From the NCBI GenBank assembly GCA_016718605.1, contig JADKCY010000043.1:1-29230 (forward strand): a DNA stretch of 29,230 bases, read 5' to 3'. Positions within the stretch are counted from its first letter, which is position 1; every line of letters begins with the position of its first letter. Below are positions 17,775 through 26,605 of this stretch, one piece after another. The stretch comes from Lysobacterales bacterium. Lineage in GTDB: Bacteria > Pseudomonadota > Gammaproteobacteria > Xanthomonadales > Xanthomonadaceae. The notes beneath the pieces were generated by a model. The model was given only the letters and a program-made list of their open reading frames with translations. It was not told the origin of the DNA and made no database searches. Made by a program: the position numbers and the translations under genes.

Positions 17775-18608
17775 TCAGTACATGTGCACGGCGATCACAT
17801 GCACGACGGCCGTGATGAAAAGGATCACCACCAGCGGCAGATGCAGTACGTGCCACAACGCGAACAGGCGCTCGGCGCCACGAAATTGGGCAGCGCGGAT
17901 CGCCGCTGTTGCCTCTTTTCGGCAGCTCCACCACAACGCATCCTGTGTCGCCCGCGGCAGCGTTGCCGCGCGCAGTCGACGCCGGCATTCGTGCAGCGCG
18001 GCCAATGCGCGGATAGGCAGCGCGGCTTGACGGATCACGTTGAAGGGGCCTTGCCCTGCATGCTCCGACTGCCGCGCAAAGTTCGCCATGACACTGGCCA
18101 CATCCGGCACAGCGTGCAACTCCCTAGAAACCGCCTCACGCAAAGCGAGCGCTTCCGTGCGGACGTCCGACAAGGTCTGTTGCTGACCGTAGAGCCCACG
18201 ATGCAAGCGTGCGTATAGGAAGCGCCCTACGACGCCGCTGGCCGCCACCACCACCATGCACCAGAACGCCACCTTGGCATTCAATGAACCCAACTGCAGC
18301 TTGGAGTGCAGCAGCACCATTGCGGGTCCGGCGATGCCCAGCACCATGTGGCCGGAAAACCAGTGTCGCAAATGACCGAACGCCTTGAGCGGCTTGACGC
18401 GCTTGCGTAACGGATAGAGCAACAACACCAGCATCAAGATGCCGCCCGCCATACCCAGTGCGTATCCAATGCCTTTGCCGGGGTGGTATAGATCGGCTCG
18501 GCTCATCCACCAGATGATTGCGCCGCCCGCGCCCCAAGAAAGAAGGTGCAATGGCCAGCGCGCCTTGGATTCGATGCGTGCCACGTGTTGTGCCTTTGCC
18601 TCACGCAT
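17775..18608 (-). CDS. Predicted di-haem b membrane cytochrome
   Basis: 277 residues from ATG 18608 (MREAKAQ); an upstream ATG at 18671 is in frame but adds a Cys-rich stretch lacking membrane character. Hydrophobic helices lie at about 18-36, 47-66, 84-102, 111-132 and 250-275, with a soluble Arg/Ala-rich loop of about 115 residues (133-248) before the last helix. His87 and His101 on helix 3 and His256 and His270 on helix 5 form two H-X13-H pairs, the spacing that holds two stacked haems b in four-helix cytochromes such as b561 and ferric reductases. First gene of the operon, divergent from the Fe-S flavoprotein. Likely passes electrons from that flavoprotein, or from quinol, to the 24-haem cytochrome. 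The haem reading is an inference from spacing. Confidence 0.75.
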   Translation of the reverse strand: MREAKAQHVARIESKARWPLHLLSWGAGGAIIWWMSRADLYHPGKGIGYALGMAGGILMLVLLLYPLRKRVKPLKAFGHLRHWFSGHMVLGIAGPAMVLLHSKLQLGSLNAKVAFWCMVVVAASGVVGRFLYARLHRGLYGQQQTLSDVRTEALALREAVSRELHAVPDVASVMANFARQSEHAGQGPFNVIRQAALPIRALAALHECRRRLRAATLPRATQDALWWSCRKEATAAIRAAQFRGAERLFALWHVLHLPLVVILFITAVVHVIAVHMY

Positions 18609-18732
18609 CCGACACCCCACGTGCAAGGAATACGGACAAGTGGCGACTCGCCGGCAACAGCCGTGCTCCAAGCGAATTTTTACCGTGACCTGTTAGCGTG
18701 CCGGACTTTGCTGATCCTCCGAGTCTTGCGAA
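18609..18732. promoter_or_regulatory. Divergent promoter region of the electron-transfer cluster
   Basis: 124 bases between the start codons of the minus-strand operon (18608) and the plus-strand oxidoreductase (18733). Both transcripts must begin here unless the in-frame upstream ATG at 18671 is used. I see no convincing sigma-70 pair and no TTGAT-N4-ATCAA FNR/Anr box. A TTGCCG..TATTCC pair on the minus strand has a 19-bp spacer and is weak. Confidence 0.4.
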
Positions 18733-20034
18733 ATGTCGACGAACGACCTGCTGACACTGATCTATTTGCTGCCGATCGCCCTGGCGATTCTGGGCTTCAC
18801 GATTTGGCAATCGCGACGCGACCGTCGGAATCGCGAACTGCTTGAGGATGCCCAACGCATTGGGCTTGGCGAGCCAGCAAGCCTGCATCCGGTGATCGAC
18901 CCGAATCTGTGTATCGGCTCTGGGTCCTGCGTGGACGCGTGCCCTGAACACGCCTTGGGCCTGATTGCTGGCAAAGCGGTTTTGGTCAATCCCAGCGCCT
19001 GTATTGGACACGGCGCCTGCCACGCCACCTGTCCATTTGATGCGATCCAGCTGGTCTTTGGCACCGAGCGGCGCGGCGTCGACATCCCGCTGGTGAAGCC
19101 CACCTTCGAGACCAACGTGCGCGGCATCTACATCGCTGGCGAACTTGGCGGTATGGGCCTGATTCGCAAAGCTGCCGAACAGGGACGACAAGCCATGGAG
19201 ACCATTGCCCGCGATCGTCGCGCTGGCACGGATGCCGATGTCGTGATCGTTGGCGCTGGTCCGGCGGGAATCTCCGCTGGCTTGGCCGCCATCCAGCACG
19301 GCTTGCGTTACATCCTGATCGAGCAGGAAGACTCGCTGGGTGGATCGGTGCTGCACTATCCGCGCAACAAGATCGCCATGACCCATCCGGTGGATCTGCC
19401 CATCGTCGGCCCGATGCGCTTCGTGGAAGTCAGCAAGGAAAAGCTGCTGGCCTTCTGGTTGGGCATTGTTGGACGCACGCAGTTGCAGATCCGCTTTGGG
19501 CATCAGATGACCGCCATCGAGGCGATCGGCAATGACCGATTCCGGGTGACCACAACGCGCGGCAGCATCGAGACCGCTGCGGTTTTGCTGTCGATCGGTC
19601 GCCGCGGCACACCGCGACAACTTGGTGTCCCGGGCGAATCGCTGAACAAGGTGATGTATCGACTGCTCGATCCCGATCAGTACTGCAACCGCGATGTTCT
19701 GGTGGTGGGTGGCGGTGACAGCGCCGTGGAAGCCGCACTCGCTTGCGCCGCCGCAGCTGCACGCGTCACCCTGAGTTACCGGGGCGAGGCATTCAATCGC
19801 GTCAAACGGAAGAACCGTGAGCGGCTCGACACCGCGGTCGCAGCGCAGCAACTGACACTGCAAACCCGCAGCGAAGTCGTGGAAATCTTTCCCGGTCACG
19901 TTCAGCTCACGAATGATGGCGCCGCACAGACCATTCCGAACGATTTCGTCATCGTCTGCGCAGGAGGGGTACTGCCAATTGATCTGCTCCGCTCGGTGGG
20001 TATCCGTTTCGAAACCAAATTCGGCGCGGCGTAA
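18733..20034 (+). CDS. Membrane-anchored Fe-S/FAD/NAD(P) oxidoreductase
   Basis: 433 residues, intact. An N-terminal membrane helix (about 6-25) is followed by a ferredoxin-like domain with two motifs, C60-IGSGS-C66-VDA-C70-P and C90-IGHGA-C96-HAT-C100-P. In each the usual second Cys is replaced (Ser63, His93). Next comes a conserved bridge (FETNVRGIYIAGELGGMG, about 125-142), then a thioredoxin-reductase-like core: FAD Rossmann VVIVGAGPAGISAGLAA (170-186) and NAD(P) Rossmann DVLVVGGGDSAVEAALA (near 320-335), ending VETKFG-like (FETKFGAA). No CxxC redox disulfide is visible, so it is not a thioredoxin reductase. Likely oxidises NAD(P)H (or reduces NAD(P)+) and exchanges electrons with the adjacent di-haem b protein. 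Stop TAA 20032-20034; convergent with the next gene. Confidence 0.88.
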   Translation: MSTNDLLTLIYLLPIALAILGFTIWQSRRDRRNRELLEDAQRIGLGEPASLHPVIDPNLCIGSGSCVDACPEHALGLIAGKAVLVNPSACIGHGACHATCPFDAIQLVFGTERRGVDIPLVKPTFETNVRGIYIAGELGGMGLIRKAAEQGRQAMETIARDRRAGTDADVVIVGAGPAGISAGLAAIQHGLRYILIEQEDSLGGSVLHYPRNKIAMTHPVDLPIVGPMRFVEVSKEKLLAFWLGIVGRTQLQIRFGHQMTAIEAIGNDRFRVTTTRGSIETAAVLLSIGRRGTPRQLGVPGESLNKVMYRLLDPDQYCNRDVLVVGGGDSAVEAALACAAAAARVTLSYRGEAFNRVKRKNRERLDTAVAAQQLTLQTRSEVVEIFPGHVQLTNDGAAQTIPNDFVIVCAGGVLPIDLLRSVGIRFETKFGAA

Positions 20035-20101
20035 CCCTGCGCACGACACGGGATGTGTATTGCGCCCCGCAGGCGCAGTCGACCGGCGTTGGAATGCTGC
20101 G

Positions 20102-21762
20102 TCAGCCATCGGTATTCCGCCGCTCTGAACGGATCAAGGGGTCAATGACCTCGGCGCGACCCGAAGTGAACTCGTCGGTGCTGATCGCCAACCACTCCGC
20201 GCGCTTGTAGCGGGTCCGTGCCTCGACATGGGCCTGCGGCAGGTTCACCCGCTTGCTGCGCATCATTAGCAAGGCATGCGGGTGCGCAGCACTCCACGCC
20301 AAGCGCGTCTTCCACCGGCACCGGCTCGATTCGTTGCTTGAGCCGGCCAGCAAAATGCAGTTCGCCCTGATAGACGCCCACATAACCAATTGATCGCCCC
20401 TGCGCCTGCTGCTCGGCCACAAACACTGCCATCGGTCGGAGGTCATAGTCGGGCCGAATAGTCGACATAACGCCTACCAAGAGCGCACCCAATGCAATGA
20501 CATGCAGCAAGGCGAAATGGGTCGCTACGCGATTGGCTGGCCCCGACGCCCACAACAACATGGCGATGGCCGTCAGAATCGCCACTGCCGCAGCGGCAAA
20601 TTGCACGATGGTTGGCGGATTCGCCTGCGGCCAATAGGCTGGCAACAACAAAATCAACACGGGGAACAGCACACCGTTCATCGCGGCCATCGGAATGGCA
20701 TGCCAGCGGCTGGCGCGAGCGTCGCTTCGCTGCAGGGCCGCAGCGAGTGGCAATGCCAGCGCAGCCATGATGGGAATCAGGTAGTGCACCTGCTTCCCGG
20801 AGACCAGCATCAGCGCCAGCAGTGCGGGGAGCGCCAGCCACCAAGGCATTGCCAGACGGGCGCGCGTCGAGTGTTTCCAACTCGACCAACCGGCCTTCCA
20901 GAGCGGCCACCACAGCAGCCCAGGGCAGGCTCAACAGCAGCAGCAGCGGTAGGTACCAGTAAAAGGGTCGCGGATGACCCATGGCGCCCTGGACGCGCTT
21001 TGCCGTCTGACCAATGAGCAAATCGCGTAAGTATTGTTCACCACCCTGCATTCCGGCTGCAAAAGCCCATAGCAAGACCGGCACTACCATCGCCAAGACC
21101 GCTACCACCGCGCGTGACAGGTGCAGCGGCGGCGCACTGGAGGGACGCCACAACGTGGCCGCCAAAAGCGCTGGCAGCAAGTACAGCAGGGTGACTGGAC
21201 CCTTGGTCAGCATGCCCAAGGCACCGCCAAGCGCAAACAGACCCCAGTCTCGCCATTGGCCGCGCGTCACCGCAGCATGCAGCCCAAGCCACCCCGTCGT
21301 GATGGCCACCAACAACAAGGCATCGAACATGATGCCGGTCTGATACACCGCCAGATACGTGGTGCTGAAAACCAACAGTGCGGCGTACGCACCCGCATCG
21401 GCAACCTGCGGATAGACGCGTCGGCCAAGCTTCGCCAACGCGACTGCTGCCAACAGAATGCACAGCGGCCCAATCCACCGGGGCCACCAATCGTTCACGC
21501 CGAACACAGTCCAACCGGCGTGGATCAACCAGAACAGCAGGGGCGGCTTGTGATCGTAGGGTTGCCCATTGATCCATGGCAGGACAAAGTCGTCCCGCCA
21601 CCACATTTCCCATGCAACGGCTAGGTAGCGCGTCTCATCGACGGGGAATGCGAACGGCCGCGCCCAAACTCCGATCAGGGTGACAAGGACAATTCCGATG
21701 ACCAAGACCGACAACGGCGAGGCCAGCGGCGACCGCTGGATTGAGACTGAGACATCGATCAC
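20102..21762 (-). CDS. ArnT/GT39-type membrane glycosyltransferase (frameshifted)
   Basis: Polyprenyl-phosphate-sugar-dependent transferase of the GT-C fold. After the first helix come the acidic loop and ArnT-like signature: FPVDETRYLAVAWEMWWRD and GQPYDHKPPLLFWLIHAG (about 21530-21660), holding the catalytic Asp-Glu and the KPP motif. Many helices follow (LLLVAITTGWLGLHAAVTR, MLTKGPVTLLYLLPALLAAT, FYWYLPLLLLLSLPWAAVV) and a C-terminal periplasmic domain ending RSERRNTDG at 20102. Breaks lie near 20860 and 20295. The start is uncertain: GTG 21762 (VIDVSVS) precedes the first helix but lacks a clear ribosome binding site; the frame is open further upstream to 21894 across the kinase stop. It lies downstream of the histidine kinase in the same direction. 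Substrate unknown; lipid A or another envelope glycan is likely. Confidence 0.82.
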
Positions 21763-21814
21763 ACTGTGAAGAAACTGTCGAGTCCCAGCTTGCCAACCAA
21801 GTGTTAAAGATTCC

Positions 21815-23044
21815 TCAAGACCACTCTGCCGGCTTGCTACGCGTGTCGAGTTCGACCGAAAACAACTGGCGAACATCCAGCCCGCAACGCACACGCCAGC
21901 CCAGCACGGCAGCCATGCGTTCGACCATCGTGATGCCGATGCCCTGATCGCTGCGACTTGGCATCCAGTGCTGCTTCGTCACCAAGCCGCAGAGATCCCT
22001 CCGAGCAATGCAGCGGCAGCGGACCGGGTGGCCTCTGATCAACCACGGCGCGCAGCAGATTCAGGAGCATGGTTTCCAGCCAGCGCCTTGGTGCCGCCAC
22101 CAACTCACCGTCGCCGCACGTGATGTCGAGAACGACCCCACGATGCGAGAGGCGTGGAGCCAAGCGATCAACAGCGGCTTCAACTTGGGACTTGAAGCTC
22201 AGTGATTCCGCTTCGCCCGGTCCACGCGCAATCCAGATGAGCGCGTCCAGTAGCCAGTGCAGATGCGTGACCGACCGCTCCAGTCGCTGCAGGCGCCGCC
22301 GCTGCGGCACACTGACCGACGGATCATCCAGCAGAACTTCCACTGCGCCACGCAGGGCCGTGATGGGTGTGCGCAGCTCATGGCTGGCATTCGCGAAGAA
22401 AATTTTCTGCGCCGTTGCCGCTTCCGCGAGACGCAACTGGTAGTGATCTATTGCACCCGCCAAGCGTCCCCAGCCCATCCGACGGAAGATTGGCCGCCAA
22501 TGCCGTCGGGGCAGGCTCCAGCGGCAACGTTGCAACCGCCTTCGCGAGTGCATCCACCGGCCCCACGGCGCGCCCCGCGAGCCACCACCCGATCGCCGTC
22601 GTCACTCCTGCGCTGAGCAATACCAACATCCAGAGCCAGAACTGCAGGGCCTCTTCCAACTCCTCGATTTGCCCGATGTCTATCTTGTAAACCAGCATCC
22701 CGTTGGGCGCGGCAAACACGCCCACATGGGGTTCCTCACCATTGCCAACCCGATATTCATGAATGCCCGGGCGCACCACGCAGCGCTTCTGGGAGCTTGG
22801 CTGAAGCCATGTCCGGCACCAGCCAACCCTCCAGATGCGCGGTGTGGGGCATCCGGGGTACGCGGCCATCGGCAATGTCCTCCTTTGCAGAATCCGCTTC
22901 GGCAGCAAGCACCGTCCGAAGAATGACGTGTTCATACCGTTCCGCAATCTGCATCAAGGTGTATGAAAACGTCGACCCCAGCGCGAGACCCAACACGCCA
23001 ATGGTGATCGCCACACGCGCACGAATGGACCACTGCCGCCTCAT
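21815..23044 (-). CDS. Sensor histidine kinase (frameshifted)
   Basis: About 410 residues. The start at 23044 (MRRQWSIRARV) precedes helix 1 (VAITIGVLGLALGSTFSYTL). The periplasmic sensor segment of about 115 residues includes VYKIDIGQIEELEEAL; helix 2 follows (FWLWMLVLLSAGVTTAIGWW) and a HAMP-like linker. The HisKA box is FFANASHELRTPITALRGAV with the phosphorylated His at codon 22382-22380. The ATPase part shows LLNLLRAVVDQRP (N box) and GIGITMVERMAAVLGW (G2-like), but the canonical D-x-G-x-G G1 box cannot be resolved, either from errors or a shortened lid. Breaks are near 22795, 22480 and 21995. No response regulator is adjacent; it is flanked by two ArnT-type genes, as for kinases that control lipid A modification. 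Confidence 0.8.
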
Positions 23045-23180
23045 GTGCTGACTATCCTGAGTTTGATCGTCCTTTACCTTACACCAGCGCACCCGAGTGG
23101 TATTCCACGCAACCAACACGCACGTCGCATGATCGGCATGGTTGCGCCAAACTACGCGCCCCCTGCATGACTGCTTACGC

Positions 23181-24886
23181 ATGGCTGACAAACAAGCGCC
23201 AAATGCTGCCTTCCTGATCGCGCCCAAAGCCCCGCTGGATCTGTGGTGGCTGTTTGGCTTGGCGTTGCTACTGTTGGGCGTGGGCTATGGGCTGCGTGAC
23301 CCCTGGCCTGCCGATGAGCCTCGGTTTGCACTGATCGGGCGCGATATCTGGGAGAGCGGGCGATGGTTTCTGCCGCATCGCGGGCCGGAGCTGTATGCCG
23401 AAAAGCCACCGGTGTTTCTTTGGTTGCAGGCACTCGCCTATGGCCTGACCGGATCGGTGCGTGCGAGCTTTCTATTGCCCTCGATGCTCGCCGCATTGGG
23501 CACCCTGGTGCTGCATTTTGATCTGGCGCGTCGACTGTGGTCACGTAAGGCGGCGTTCTGGAGCAGTCTTGCCCTGCTTCTGTGCGTGCAGTTCACTCTG
23601 CAAGGTCGCACAGCGCAAATTGATGCCGTTCTGGCGTTCTGCACCACGCTCGGACTGATGGCCTGCTGCGCCATCTGCTGCTCGGTCCGGCTTGGGGCTG
23701 GTACGTGATCGGCGGGATTGCCACGGGCGTCGGTGTGATCACCAAGGGGCACTGGATTTCTGCCCTGGCTGCTGATGATTCCTATGTATTTGCGCGCTGG
23801 CGACAATGGCCCGGTCTGCCACGCTTTGAGGGAGGATGGCGGTGGGCGCTGGGACCGCTGGGGATGCTGCTGCCGATTCTGTTGTGGCTGCTGCCGTTGC
23901 TGTGGATGTCGATCAACGCCCCCCACAGCAGAGCTGCTGGCCTATCGCGACGATCTGCTGCTGCGCCAGACGGTGACGCGCTATGCCAATGCTTGGCACC
24001 ACCACAAACCGTTCTGGTACTTCGTGGTTGACGTCATTCCGGTGTTCTGGTTGCCCTTCTCGCTACTCGCCGTGTGGGCGGCTCCCGCATGGCGACGGCG
24101 CCTGCAACGCAATGATGCGCGGATTCTGCTGCCCTTGGCGTGGATTGCCCTGGTGGTGCTGTTCTTCTCGCTATCGCCGGGCAAACGCCATGTCTACATT
24201 CTGCCTGCCCTGCCTGCACTGGCGCTGGCCTTCACGCCGCTACTGCCGGGATTGTTGCGTCGTCTGGCAGTGCAACGCGCTGGCGCCATCGTGACCTTGC
24301 TATTGGGTCTGGTGATTGCCGGTGCCGCGGCGACGGCACTGTTCGGCCGACCCGGCTTTGCCGTCAAAGTGGAAACCGACAATGGCGTCGCTCCTTGGGA
24401 TTGGCTGCTGGCGGTCGGTCTGGTTGGCATCGTGGTCAGCCTGATCCTGTGGCGGCGCGGCTGGGCGGCTTTCGGGCTCTTCATGCTGGCGGTCTGGTCG
24501 GGCTATGGCCTATTCGGCTTTCCGCAGATGACCGACCGCGCTCGGGCAAGGCGCTCATGCAACGCGTTGCCAAGCAACAGCCGGCCGAGGTGTCACTCGG
24601 GTTTGGTCGGTGTGCCTGAGCAACTGCTGTGCAAGCGCAAGGCGATGTACGCGCTTTGGCTTCAAGCGTCCGCTGGAGGAACAAAAAGCGCTCGCTTATG
24701 CATGGTTGAAGGAAAATCCAACACATTGGCTGCTAATGTCGCGTATCGCGCTGGACGCTTGCATCGAGCGCGAGTGGATTCTGGATGTCGGCATCTCCAA
24801 TCGTCGCCACTGGTTCCTGATTCCGCCGCTGGCGGTGGATGTTTCCTGCATCGATGCCGAAGGGTATCGCGCCGCCATCACCCTGA
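23181..24886 (+). CDS. ArnT-like (GT83) membrane glycosyltransferase (heavily frameshifted)
   Basis: Second GT-C transferase of the cluster, divergent from the kinase. Start MADKQAPN at 23181. The ArnT signature is clear: DPWPADEPRFALIGRDIWES then YAEKPPVFLWLQALAYGLTG (about 23305-23450). Later segments include GGIATGVGVITKG (about 23712), LLAYRDDLLLRQTVTRYANA (about 23935-23990), KPFWYFVVDVIPVFWLPFSL, and FFSLSPGKRHVYILPALPAL (about 24163-24225), the last being the hallmark C-terminal helix region of ArnT. A periplasmic domain follows (EEQKALAYAWLKENPTHWLL). Breaks lie near 23680, 23755, 23830, 23925, 24550 and 24620. The stop is uncertain (TGA 24884-24886 or 24893-24895). ArnT adds aminoarabinose to lipid A in enterics; no arn sugar-synthesis genes are here, so a different sugar is likely. 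Confidence 0.85.
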
Positions 24887-24903
24887 AATCCCTGAAAATC
24901 ACC

Positions 24904-25637
24904 ATGTCCGCATTGAATCTCTCTGTCGTGGTTCCGCTCACAACGAATCCGGCAACCTGCCCGATCTTATTGCGGAAATCATCACCGCACTGAACGGCCG
25001 TACCGACTACGAAATTGTCATCGTCGATGACTGCAGCAGTGATGCAACACCACAAGTGCTTGCCGACTTGCAGACCCGCCTGCCGCAACTGCGTGTGTTG
25101 CGCCATCTGAAAAATGCCGGTCAAAGCGCCGCGCTGCTCAATGGCGTGCGGCATGCGCGTGGCGCCCGGATCGCCACCCTCGATGGCGACGCGCAGAACG
25201 TGCCCGCTGATATCCCGCGTCTGTGGGATGAGATGCAACGTCGTGGCAATCCGAACCTCAAGTTGATTCAGGGCTGGCGCACCACTCGTCGCGACACCGG
25301 ACTGAAACGAATGTCGTCGAAAATCGCTAATGGCGTGCGCTCACGCATGCTGCGTGATGCCACGCCGGACAGCGGTTGTGGCATTCGACTGGTGGAGCGC
25401 GACGCCCTGCTCAATGTGCCCAACTTCAACCACATGCATCGCTTCATCCCGGCGCTGATCCGTCAGGCCGGTTGGGACGTGGACACCTTGCCGGTCAGCC
25501 ATCGCCCGCGCGGCGCAGGCAGTTCGCACTACGGCCTGTGGAACCGTCTGTGGGTCGGCATCGTCGATCTATTCGGTGTGGCTTGGCTGGGTCGTCGCTC
25601 GCGTCCGACCATCGTGCAGGAACAAACCCGTCCATGA
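24904..25637 (+). CDS. GT2 polyprenyl-phosphate glycosyltransferase (DPM1/ArnC/FlmF2-like)
   Basis: About 244 residues of the small soluble DPM1 type: a GT-A domain that charges undecaprenyl phosphate with a sugar from a nucleotide donor, supplying ArnT-type enzymes. Motifs: LSVVVPxHNESGNLPDLI, YEIVIVDDCSSDATPQVL, ARIATLDGDAQNVPADIP (D-x-D), and DSGCGIRLVERDAL, then HMHRFIPALIRQAGW and VSHRPRGAGSSHYGLWNRLW. There is no C-terminal membrane hairpin, so it is soluble or peripheral. One break near 24937: a single lost G in CCGGCT restores VVVPAHNES. The stop TGA 25635-25637 overlaps the start of the LABNT gene by ATGA, so the two are co-translated. Confidence 0.9.
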
Positions 25638-26393
25638 CCGAAACCAATCCGATCTGGATCGGCATTGGCCTGACCGCCCAGATCGCCTTCTCGGCACGCT
25701 TCCTGGTGCAATGGCTGCTATCCGGAACGCGCTCGCCGCAGCCTGATGCCGATTCACTTCTGGTATTTCAGTCTGGCCGGGTCCACTCTGCTGCTGGCCT
25801 ATGCCGCACATCAACGTGACCTGATCATCGCTTTGGGCCAGATGGCCGGACTGGCCATCTACCTGCGCAACCTGGAACTGATCCAGCGCCACGAAGGCAA
25901 ACCTCATCTCTTCTTCCTGTGGCCCTGGCTGGGGCTCAGCTTGATCGCCATCGCCGCCGGTTGGTTCAGTCACGCCGCGCCCGTCACCCATGCGATCAGC
26001 AAAGTCGCGGTGTTCTGGATCGTGCTCGGCATGGTCGGTCAAGTGCTGTTCACCGGCCGCTTTGTCGTGCAGTTGTACTTCTCCGAACGCGCGCAACGCT
26101 CGGTCAATCCGATCCATTTCTGGTATCTGTCGATGAGCGGCAGCCTGCTGCTGCTCGCCTACGCCATCGCTCAACGCGACCCGGTCATCATCCTCGGCCA
26201 GAGCTTCGGCATCGTGGTGTATCTGCGCAACCTGAAACTGATCCAGCACCACGAACGCGGCGACCAGCACGGCGAAGAAGAAACGCTGGGCGAAACGCTG
26301 CATGCCGACGACGTGGATACGCAGGATGCCGAACCCATCTCACCGGAAACTGAACCGGTGGCGGTGCCGAGAACGCCGACGCAGGGGTTGTAG
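25634..26393 (+). CDS. Membrane protein with two LABNT domains
   Basis: About 253 residues. Two tandem copies of the lipid A biosynthesis N-terminal (LABNT) membrane domain. Copy 1 covers AQIAFSARFLVQWLLS, PIHFWYFSLAGSTLLLAYAA and LGQMAGLAIYLRNLELI. Copy 2 covers VGQVLFTGRFVVQLYFSERA, PIHFWYLSMSGSLLLLAYAI and LGQSFGIVVYLRNLKLI. An acidic, probably cytoplasmic tail of about 40 residues follows. Each LABNT copy has the R-F-x-V-Q and P-x-x-F-W signatures. The domain is typically encoded beside GT2 and ArnT-type genes; a role in flipping or presenting the polyprenyl-linked sugar has been suggested for relatives but is not proven by this sequence. One break near 25740 within copy 1. Confidence 0.88.
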
Positions 26394-26518
26394 GGAAAGC
26401 AAACGTCAAACGATGTATTGGAAGCCCACGTCGTCGATTCAGATGGTTCGTCGAGTGGTGCGATCGCCATCGAGCGCTTGATGTGAACTTGCTGGCGCTT
26501 GGATGTGTGGCTCGAAGT

Positions 26519-26530
26519 CGTCAATTGACG
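26519..26530. repeat. Perfect 12-base palindrome CGTCAATTGACG
   Basis: Lies in the 211-base gap between the convergent LABNT and glgA genes. It is a perfect dyad without spacer, so it is a possible protein-binding site rather than a hairpin. The remainder of the gap shows no gene. Confidence 0.35.
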
Positions 26531-26585
26531 GACCCCGCTCTTTTTGGCGGTGAGAGGTAAGCGCGGCCTTGCGTTTGTTCGCTCG

Positions 26586-26605
26586 TCAGCTTCGTGCTGA
26601 TTTTT
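26586..26605 (+). terminator. Short hairpin with T5 tail
   Basis: TCAGC-TTCGT-GCTGA followed by TTTTT on the plus strand, ending at the glgA stop. The stem is only five pairs, but the T-run makes it the best intrinsic terminator candidate for the ArnT/GT2/LABNT transcript, about 190 bases after its last stop. Confidence 0.35.

Noticed and set aside
20061..20077. TGCGCC-CCGCA-GGCGCA hairpin as terminator of the flavoprotein gene
   Set aside because: Six-base stem with no T-run in a GC-rich gap of under 70 bases; too weak to list as a feature.
18601..20109. 502-codon minus-strand open frame opposite the Fe-S flavoprotein
   Set aside because: The plus-strand frame has two Rossmann motifs and ferredoxin-type Cys motifs; the antisense frame has no recognisable motif and overlaps the divergent promoter region.
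24904..25000. Programmed frameshift at the start of the GT2 gene
   Set aside because: No slippery heptamer or downstream structure stands out; one missing G in CCGGCT explains it, in line with breaks in the neighbouring genes.
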